Of a stretch of DNA of 10,526 bases, positions 6,174 to 10,526 are shown in pieces; position 1 is the stretch's first letter, and each line of letters opens with the position of its first letter. Made by a program: the position numbers and the translations under genes. The DNA is taken from assembly GCA_049794535.1 (NCBI GenBank), contig JBARCX010000102.1:1-10526 (forward strand), given 5' to 3'. The notes beneath the pieces were generated by a model. The model worked only from the letters and a program-made list of their open reading frames with translations. It did no database searches and was not told the DNA's origin. Source of the DNA: JBARCX01 sp049794535 (GTDB taxonomy: Bacteria > Pseudomonadota > Gammaproteobacteria > Xanthomonadales > Rhodanobacteraceae).

Positions 6174-6187
6174 ATGGCAAGCCTTGG

Positions 6188-6223
6188 CCCCTCACCCCAG
6201 CCCTCTCCCCGAAAGGGAGAGGG
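6188..6223 (-). repeat. GC-rich hairpin repeat, right copy of an inverted pair
   Basis: The reverse complement reads CCCTCTCCC, loop, GGGAGAGGG (stem 6201-6209 with 6215-6223), then CTGGGGTGAGGGG. It is the same element as 6091-6126 in opposite orientation, so the two form a REP doublet like a BIME and can also pair with each other over their full length. It lies 82 bases past the emrB stop and may protect or terminate the emrAB message. Confidence 0.75.
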
Positions 6224-6305
6224 GGCAAAGAGCTCTTGTTCAACTGAGTTTCGGTGCTAATAAGGCGACGATTTGCTTTGCAGTCATCAGTATGACCTGG
6301 GCTCC

Positions 6306-7892
6306 TCAATGCCCACCACCGGAGCCGCCAGCGCTATCGCTTGGGCGCAACGCGAACGCCAGTAGGGCGCAGATCATCACCGCGATGCTGGCCATTAAAA
6401 AACTATCGCTATACGCCGCAAGTAGCGACTGATGCCGCACGCTGTTATCGATCGCGGCAATGGCCTGCATGCGATACGGCGCTACGTTCGCCGCATGCAG
6501 TGCTTGCCAGCGGTCGATATGCAGGCCAGAAAATTGTTGAACACTTTCGATAATGCGCTCCCTGGTGGCGGGCGCATACAGTGTCGCGGCTTCGCCCATA
6601 CGGGCAGAGTGGAATTTTTCGCGCTGCACGACGACCTGGCTGATCACTGCGATACCGACCGCGCCACCTGTATTGCGCACCATGCTGAACAGGCCGGAGG
6701 CCGAGCCCATCTCGGCTTTCTCCAGGCCGGCAATAGCCATCACTGAAAGTGCCACCACGACCAGCGACTGACCGATGCCGCGCACGACCAACGAGGGCAC
6801 GATGACATTGGCGGCGCTGTTGTTCTCCAGGTGCACGTTCATATAGCAACCCAAGGCGATGATGACAAAACCGACGATGATCACCGTACGTGCACTCGTG
6901 TACCGCATCATCTTGGGTGCCGCAAAGGACATGACCAATTGGATCAGGCCATAAGGGATCATGGTCATGCCGATTTGCCGTGCGCTATAACCGTGCAGTT
7001 GTGCGAAATAGTTAGGAACCAGAAACACAGCGCCGAAGGTCACTGCGCCGAATACAAACTGCATGAAGCTCGATATGCCGAAGTTGTAGCGCGCCAACAG
7101 GCGCAGATTGATGAAGGGCTCTTGGCGCCGCAGCTCGATCCACACGAAGGCGACTAATCCGATCGCTGCGATCACGCTACTACGTACGATGAAGTCGGAG
7201 GCGAACCAGTCCTTGCGACCACCTTCTTCAAGTACCAATTGCAGCATGCCCAAACCAACGGTCATGGCGGCAATACCGCCCCAGTCGCCTTTGCGTAGCA
7301 TGTCGAGTTTCATCGGCAGGGTATCCACCGACCACGCGATGGCAGCGAGCAGCAGTAATCCTGGCGGTAACTGCAGATAGAAAATGTAGCGCCATGAGTA
7401 AGCATCAGTGAGCCAGCCACCGATGGACGGCCCAGCGGCTTGCGCTACATTGTTGGCGATGGCGAATAAGGCCATGCCCAGCGGTAGTTTCGATTTGGGC
7501 AATTCGGTGGCGATCAGCTGAAATGAAAGCGGGATCAATACGCCACCGAAGCCACCTTGCAAGGCACGCAACGCGATCATCACCGCAATGTTTGGTGCGA
7601 ACGAGCAGGCTACCGAAAATAGTAGGAAACCCGCGGTGCCAATCAGTAACACGCGGCGCATGGAAAATACCTGCACCAGCCATGCGGTGAGCGGGATGAT
7701 CACAATTTCCGCGATCAGATAAGCCGTGGTGATCCACGAGCCTTCATCGAACGTGGCCCCCAGTGAGCCCTCGATTTCCGGCAAAGAGGCATTGGTGACG
7801 TGCACATTCATGCCGGCCATGAAGCAGCCGAAGACGCCACCAATTACCGCGACCCACTGGCGCAGTGTGACCGTGCTCGACTCAGCGCCCAT
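6306..7892 (-). CDS. emrB: EmrB/QacA-type MFS multidrug efflux transporter (DHA2 family)
   Basis: A 528-aa inner-membrane proton-driven antiporter with about 14 helices, the full DHA2 length. Landmarks are MNVHVTNASLPEIEGSLG in helix 1 (28-45), the motif A region WLVQVFSMRRVLLIG (71-85), and the antiporter motif C in FAIANNVAQAAGPSIGGWLTD (143-163), followed by WRYIFYLQLPPG (167-178). The helix-1 position that is Asp in many EmrB proteins (LDTTIVNVALP) is Asn29, as in a known subgroup. A large loop near 425-480 is followed by the last helix and a short Gly/Ser tail. The start at 7890-7892 lies inside the end of emrA (11-bp overlap), so emrB is translated by coupling. It should act with EmrA and an outer-membrane channel of the TolC type that is not in the window. 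The substrate is unknown. Confidence 0.92.
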   Translation of the reverse strand: MGAESSTVTLRQWVAVIGGVFGCFMAGMNVHVTNASLPEIEGSLGATFDEGSWITTAYLIAEIVIIPLTAWLVQVFSMRRVLLIGTAGFLLFSVACSFAPNIAVMIALRALQGGFGGVLIPLSFQLIATELPKSKLPLGMALFAIANNVAQAAGPSIGGWLTDAYSWRYIFYLQLPPGLLLLAAIAWSVDTLPMKLDMLRKGDWGGIAAMTVGLGMLQLVLEEGGRKDWFASDFIVRSSVIAAIGLVAFVWIELRRQEPFINLRLLARYNFGISSFMQFVFGAVTFGAVFLVPNYFAQLHGYSARQIGMTMIPYGLIQLVMSFAAPKMMRYTSARTVIIVGFVIIALGCYMNVHLENNSAANVIVPSLVVRGIGQSLVVVALSVMAIAGLEKAEMGSASGLFSMVRNTGGAVGIAVISQVVVQREKFHSARMGEAATLYAPATRERIIESVQQFSGLHIDRWQALHAANVAPYRMQAIAAIDNSVRHQSLLAAYSDSFLMASIAVMICALLAFALRPSDSAGGSGGGH

Positions 7893-9045
7893 GCACGGCT
7901 CCCGCGTTATGGCGCGTATCCACCGTGGCGATAACCGACATGCCTGGTCGTAACGCGATCTGTGGTTGTCCAGCGAGCAGGTGATCGAGCAGGATCTTTA
8001 CCGGAATGCGCTGAACGACTTTGGTGAAGTTTCCGGTGGCATTGTCGGGTGGCAATAAGGCAAACAACGAGCCGGATGCCGGTGCCAGACTGGCAATATG
8101 ACCATGCAGCTCTGCGCCATCGAATGTATCCACCGTGAGCGCTACCGGCTGACCTGGCTGCATGGCGCGTAGCTGGGTTTCCTTGTAGTTGGCGATGACA
8201 TAAGCCGATTGCACGGGCACGACGGCCAGCAAGGGCAGGCCGGGCTCGACATATTGGCCGGTACGCACCGAGCGCTGGCCGGTTACGCCATCGACAGGAG
8301 CGCGTATCACCGTGCTTTCAAGATCGATGGCGGCCAGACGCAAGGTGGCTTGTGCTTGCTGCAAGTCGGCACGCGCCTGTTCCAGTGTGGCCTCGAGTTG
8401 CTGGCGCGAGCTACGCAAGATACGCGTGCGCCCTTGCTCGCCACTGACACTGGCCTTGTTGCTGGCCAGCATGGCCGCAGCCTTGCGATTCTCGGCATCG
8501 GCGGTCTGTGCCTGTTGCAAGCTTGCCGCATGTCGATCGGCCAGCGTCTGGAAGCGCTTGAAATCCATGTCGGTGCGATTCGCCTCGGCTTCGGCAGCAC
8601 GCGTGTCCGCTTCGGCCTTATCGATCTGGCTGTGTTGTTGATCAAGCTGTGCGTCCATGTTGGCTAATGCAGCCTCATGGGCAGCTACCGATGCGCGCGC
8701 TGCGGCAACGGCGGCTTCGGATTGCTGCACCCGCGCGCGGTAGTCGCGATCATCCAGGCGGACCAATACATCGCCCGCCTTCACCGGTTGGTTGTCGTCT
8801 ACCAGGGTGACGGCAACATAACCGGCAATACGCGGGCTGATGGTGACCACGTCGGCGCGGACATAGGCATCGTCGGTCTCTTGCATGAAGCGCCCAACGC
8901 GCCACCAGTGCAGCCCGTACCCGATGAGTAACAGGCATGCAGCCACGCTCACTACGATCCAGAGTGCGCGTTGCTTCCGTCGATCGCTGATGCCTGGCGT
9001 TTGTACCGTGGTGACGCTTGCGGGTTCAGAGGATACGGCGCTCAT
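7882..9045 (-). CDS. emrA: EmrA/HlyD-type periplasmic adaptor (membrane fusion protein)
   Basis: A 387-aa adaptor linking EmrB to an outer-membrane channel. It has a cytoplasmic N-terminus, one membrane helix (about 28-48, LWIVVSVAACLLLIGYGLHWW), and then the family signature ETDDAYVRADVVTISPRIAGYV (56-77) opening the first half of the lipoyl domain. A long Ala/Gln/Glu-rich coiled-coil hairpin covers about 103-245, followed by the second lipoyl half VIRAPVDGVTGQRSVRTGQYVEPG (246-269) and a beta-barrel region to the end. ATG 9045 is preferred over the more distant in-frame ATG 9186: AAGGA lies 9 bases before it, and the 47 extra residues (Arg/Pro/Ser-rich) do not look like adaptor sequence. 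First gene of the emrAB operon and divergent from the AraC-type gene. Confidence 0.92.
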   Translation of the reverse strand: MSAVSSEPASVTTVQTPGISDRRKQRALWIVVSVAACLLLIGYGLHWWRVGRFMQETDDAYVRADVVTISPRIAGYVAVTLVDDNQPVKAGDVLVRLDDRDYRARVQQSEAAVAAARASVAAHEAALANMDAQLDQQHSQIDKAEADTRAAEAEANRTDMDFKRFQTLADRHAASLQQAQTADAENRKAAAMLASNKASVSGEQGRTRILRSSRQQLEATLEQARADLQQAQATLRLAAIDLESTVIRAPVDGVTGQRSVRTGQYVEPGLPLLAVVPVQSAYVIANYKETQLRAMQPGQPVALTVDTFDGAELHGHIASLAPASGSLFALLPPDNATGNFTKVVQRIPVKILLDHLLAGQPQIALRPGMSVIATVDTRHNAGAVHGR

Positions 9046-9334
9046 GGAGTCAGATCCTTGTGTGATGAGAGGAGGCGGACGTCGACGTGGCGCATGCGGC
9101 GATCCGAAGCCCCGCGTGAAGCGGAGGCGTGAACATCGAGAATTCCGTGGGGAGGACGCAGAGCCAAAGGCTCCGTTGAGCCGCATGGCGGTGGTCGGGG
9201 GCCGACATGGCTGTCGCGTGGGGTTACTTTGCCCTTAATGGCCAGCGTCAAACGCGCGATGCTTGGACATTTATCGTCGCAAAACAGACAATCGAGGCTC
9301 TCTCGTTCTGCCGGATCTCAACGTGTCACGTGCG
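9046..9334. other. emrA / AraC-regulator divergent intergenic region
   Basis: This 289-base gap must hold the emrA promoter (minus strand) and the regulator promoter (plus strand). The part near 9190-9235 (CATGGCTGTCGCGTGGGGTTACTTT) reminds me of an abundant Xanthomonadales intergenic repeat containing GTGGGGTTACTTTTC, here truncated; that is from memory only. I see no tRNA or convincing small gene. Open frames here are short and without ribosome binding sites. Confidence 0.4.
9263..9292 (+). promoter_or_regulatory. Candidate promoter for the AraC-type regulator
   Basis: TTGGAC (9263-9268, five of six to the -35 consensus) and GACAAT (9287-9292, four of six to the -10) are 18 bp apart, 42 bases before ATG 9335. 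If real, the in-frame TTG at 9263 cannot be the translation start. Consensus matching only. Confidence 0.35.
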
Positions 9335-10126
9335 ATGGCTCTCGATCGCTCATCCGTTCATCACGACGACTGCCAGCAAACGCTTCGGCCGCTGGCCGCG
9401 ATGGCTAGTGATCATTCGGATGGTGAGCACATCGCGCCGCATCGCCACCGACGCGCCCAGTTGGTACACGCCATCTCAGGTGTGATGACGATTGGCTGCC
9501 CGCATGGACGCTGGGTCGTGCCCACCGGGCGGGCGGTATGGGTGCCGCCGGATACGTCGCACGATATTCACATCGCTGGGTCGGTAAGAATGCGCACGGT
9601 GTTCGTGGAGCCTGGAACGCGCGCTGGGCTCTCTACCGTATGCGAGGTGATCGAGGTATCCACGTTGCTGCGCGAGGCGGTGATCGCCGCTGTGCGCATA
9701 CCGTTCGACTACCGCTTGGGCGGCCGCGATGAGCGGGTAATGGAATTGATCCTGGACGAAGTGCAGGGGGCATCGCGGTTATCTATGCAGTTGCCCGTGC
9801 CGCGTCACCCACGACTTGCGACGCTATGCGCGCGATTGATCGCAGAGCCGGCATTACCCATGAGTTTGGACGAGGCCGCCCAAGTTCTGTGCATGAGCAG
9901 TCGGACGCTATCGCGCCTGTTTCATCGTGAAGTAGGTATGAGCTTTCCCGACTGGCGTCGACATACGCGCCTGCTACTCAGCCTGTCTCGATTGGCGGCC
10001 GGCGCTTCTATTTTCGAAGTGGCGTTGGAACATGGCTACGACAGCCCCAGCGCCTTCGCCGCCGTGTTCAAGCGTGTGATGGGCGTGGCGCCTAGCGTGT
10101 ATCTGAGTCAGCTTGAGCTGATGTAA
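9335..10126 (+). CDS. AraC-family regulator, NimR-like, probable regulator of emrAB
   Basis: A 263-aa transcription factor. The N-terminal cupin-like sensor domain has HIAPHRHRRAQLVHAISGVM (32-51) and RWVVPTGRAVWVPPDTSHDIHI (59-80), which resemble E. coli NimR (YeaM), a regulator of an MFS drug pump. The C-terminal AraC DNA-binding domain has its first helix-turn-helix in LDEAAQVLCMSSRTLSRLFHREVGMSF (178-204) and the second in GASIFEVALEHGYDSPSAFAAVFKRVMGVAPS (223-254). The frame is open to TTG 9263; GTG 9323 and ATG 9335 are alternatives, none with a strong ribosome binding site. I chose 9335 because the cupin start then falls at the usual distance. Divergent placement next to emrAB suggests it controls the pump in response to a pump substrate. 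Confidence 0.85.
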   Translation: MALDRSSVHHDDCQQTLRPLAAMASDHSDGEHIAPHRHRRAQLVHAISGVMTIGCPHGRWVVPTGRAVWVPPDTSHDIHIAGSVRMRTVFVEPGTRAGLSTVCEVIEVSTLLREAVIAAVRIPFDYRLGGRDERVMELILDEVQGASRLSMQLPVPRHPRLATLCARLIAEPALPMSLDEAAQVLCMSSRTLSRLFHREVGMSFPDWRRHTRLLLSLSRLAAGASIFEVALEHGYDSPSAFAAVFKRVMGVAPSVYLSQLELM

Positions 10127-10134
10127 CGGGGCCT

Positions 10135-10154
10135 GGAGACTGTTCGAAGTCTCC
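10135..10154 (+). terminator. Stem-loop after the AraC-type gene
   Basis: GGAGACT (10135-10141) and AGTCTCC (10148-10154) are perfect 7-bp arms with loop GTTCGA, starting 8 bases after the stop. No T-run follows on the plus strand, so intrinsic termination would be weak. Confidence 0.45.
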
Positions 10155-10194
10155 GCAATTCAACATCGAGGTATGCACGACATGGATGGCGCAC

Positions 10195-10221
10195 CTCACA
10201 CTCGTCATTGATGAGCGTGAG
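10195..10221 (-). terminator. Imperfect stem-loop downstream of the 65-aa membrane protein gene
   Basis: CTCACACTC (10195-10203) and GAGCGTGAG (10213-10221) pair with one A-C mismatch around a 9-base loop. It lies about 10 bases past the minus-strand stop at 10231 and in the convergent gap with the AraC-type gene, so it may serve as a 3'-end structure for the minus-strand operon. No T-run is present. Confidence 0.3.
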
Positions 10222-10230
10222 GCCTGGCTC

Positions 10231-10428
10231 TTATCGGCGAGGTCGCAGCCAGGCAAACCAGCTTGACGTGACGACGGGAATGCCCAGTGCGACCCATGCC
10301 AGTGCTTTCCACACCATGTGCTCTCCCAGCAGTGCGGAAAGCAGGCCGAACACGCTCAGCACTGCCAGTGCCGTAGGCGCAGCCCATATCCACCAGAAGC
10401 CGTGTGCAGCTTGTCGTATAGGAGTCAT
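10231..10428 (-). CDS. Small two-helix membrane protein, coupled to the PepSY-type gene
   Basis: A 65-aa protein beginning MTPIRQAAHGFWWIWAAPTA, with two predicted membrane helices (about 12-34 and 40-60) and a positively charged end LRPRR, which places the C-terminus in the cytoplasm. The start overlaps the stop of the upstream gene by ATGA (10425-10428), so it is translated with it. From memory, short membrane proteins of this kind follow PepSY-family membrane proteins in iron-uptake operons with TonB-dependent receptors; no function is established that I know of. It is the last gene of its operon. Confidence 0.75.
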   Translation of the reverse strand: MTPIRQAAHGFWWIWAAPTALAVLSVFGLLSALLGEHMVWKALAWVALGIPVVTSSWFAWLRPRR

Positions 10429-10526
10429 GAATGCGCCTGCGTCGGAAGTGCGTTTTCGTGTGCCGCCACGATTCTAGCCAAGCGCTCCGCATGACTCTTG
10501 CGTCGCGCGAGCCACAGATACAAGCC
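10425..10526 (-). CDS. C-terminal end of a probable PepSY-family membrane protein (partial)
   Basis: The frame is open from the right edge and ends in TGA at 10425-10427 after 33 residues. It begins with a membrane-helix exit, GLYLWLARRKSHAERLARI, then a short hydrophilic tail. GLYLW followed by basic residues is typical of the last helix of PepSY-associated transmembrane proteins, some of which act as ferric-siderophore reductases. Most of the gene lies outside the window, so the family call is tentative, but coding is supported by the ATGA overlap with the next gene. Confidence 0.5.
   Translation of the reverse strand, partial: GLYLWLARRKSHAERLARIVAAHENALPTQAHS

Noticed and set aside
6091..6223. 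Possible CRISPR array because of repeated GC-rich units.
   Set aside because: Only two units in opposite orientation and self-complementary; no regular spacers and no cas genes.
8209..8667. A 152-codon plus-strand open frame.
   Set aside because: Antisense to the coiled-coil part of emrA; its Leu/Gly/Gln repeats mirror the Ala/Gln-rich adaptor hairpin.
9046..9186. Upstream extension of emrA to ATG 9186.
   Set aside because: The added 47 residues are Arg/Pro/Ser-rich and unlike adaptor N-termini, while ATG 9045 has AAGGA at good spacing.

Overview
The window looks like a chromosomal accessory stretch from a moderately high-GC gammaproteobacterium. My best guess is Xanthomonadales, family Rhodanobacteraceae or Xanthomonadaceae. 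The guess rests on the gene types, the CCCTCTCC/GGAGAGGG intergenic repeat pair at 6091-6223, and a PepSY-type gene followed by a tiny membrane protein at the right edge. It was made from memory, not from a search. I see no rRNA, tRNA, CRISPR array, transposase or phage gene.

Left region (1-2459). A truncated DUF5690 membrane protein (MFS-like) and a DeoR-family repressor lie on the minus strand. They diverge from nudK, a Nudix hydrolase of the GDP-mannose pyrophosphatase type. The short deoR/nudK gap carries three copies of a 10-bp motif (TTGCACGAAA, TTGCACGAAA, CTGCACGATA) with starts 20 and 10 bp apart, overlapping a good nudK promoter. This is the likely operator of the DeoR protein.

Middle region (2460-4945). 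A lone 108-aa gene of unknown function (about 47% GC by hand count, below its neighbours) precedes an arsenic cluster. arsH is on the minus strand and diverges from arsC-arsR on the plus strand, which overlap by ATGA. The arsH/arsC gap holds a long imperfect inverted repeat covering both likely promoters, the expected ArsR operator. ArsR has a C-terminal CC-X6-C cysteine set typical of arsenite-sensing ArsR proteins, and ArsH ends in a similar CC-X4-C tail. No ArsB or Acr3 arsenite exporter is in the window. Convergent with arsR is an EamA/DMT-family transporter with a 61-residue tail carrying 23 histidines.

Right region (6014-10526). A roughly 290-bp spacer carries the paired GC-rich hairpin repeats. 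Then come emrB and emrA (minus strand, 11-bp overlap), a drug efflux pump of the DHA2 MFS plus membrane fusion protein type. A NimR-like AraC regulator is transcribed divergently from emrA and probably controls the pump. After a convergent gap with hairpins, two translationally coupled minus-strand genes reach the right edge: the C-terminal end of a probable PepSY-family membrane protein and a 65-aa two-helix membrane protein.

Overall this is a run of small stress and export modules, each with its own local regulator. I found no clearly new multi-gene system. The features most worth following are the two operator regions, the pump-less ars cluster beside the His-tailed transporter, the cysteine tail of ArsH, the low-GC orphan gene, and the nested inverted repeats around 6066-6223.
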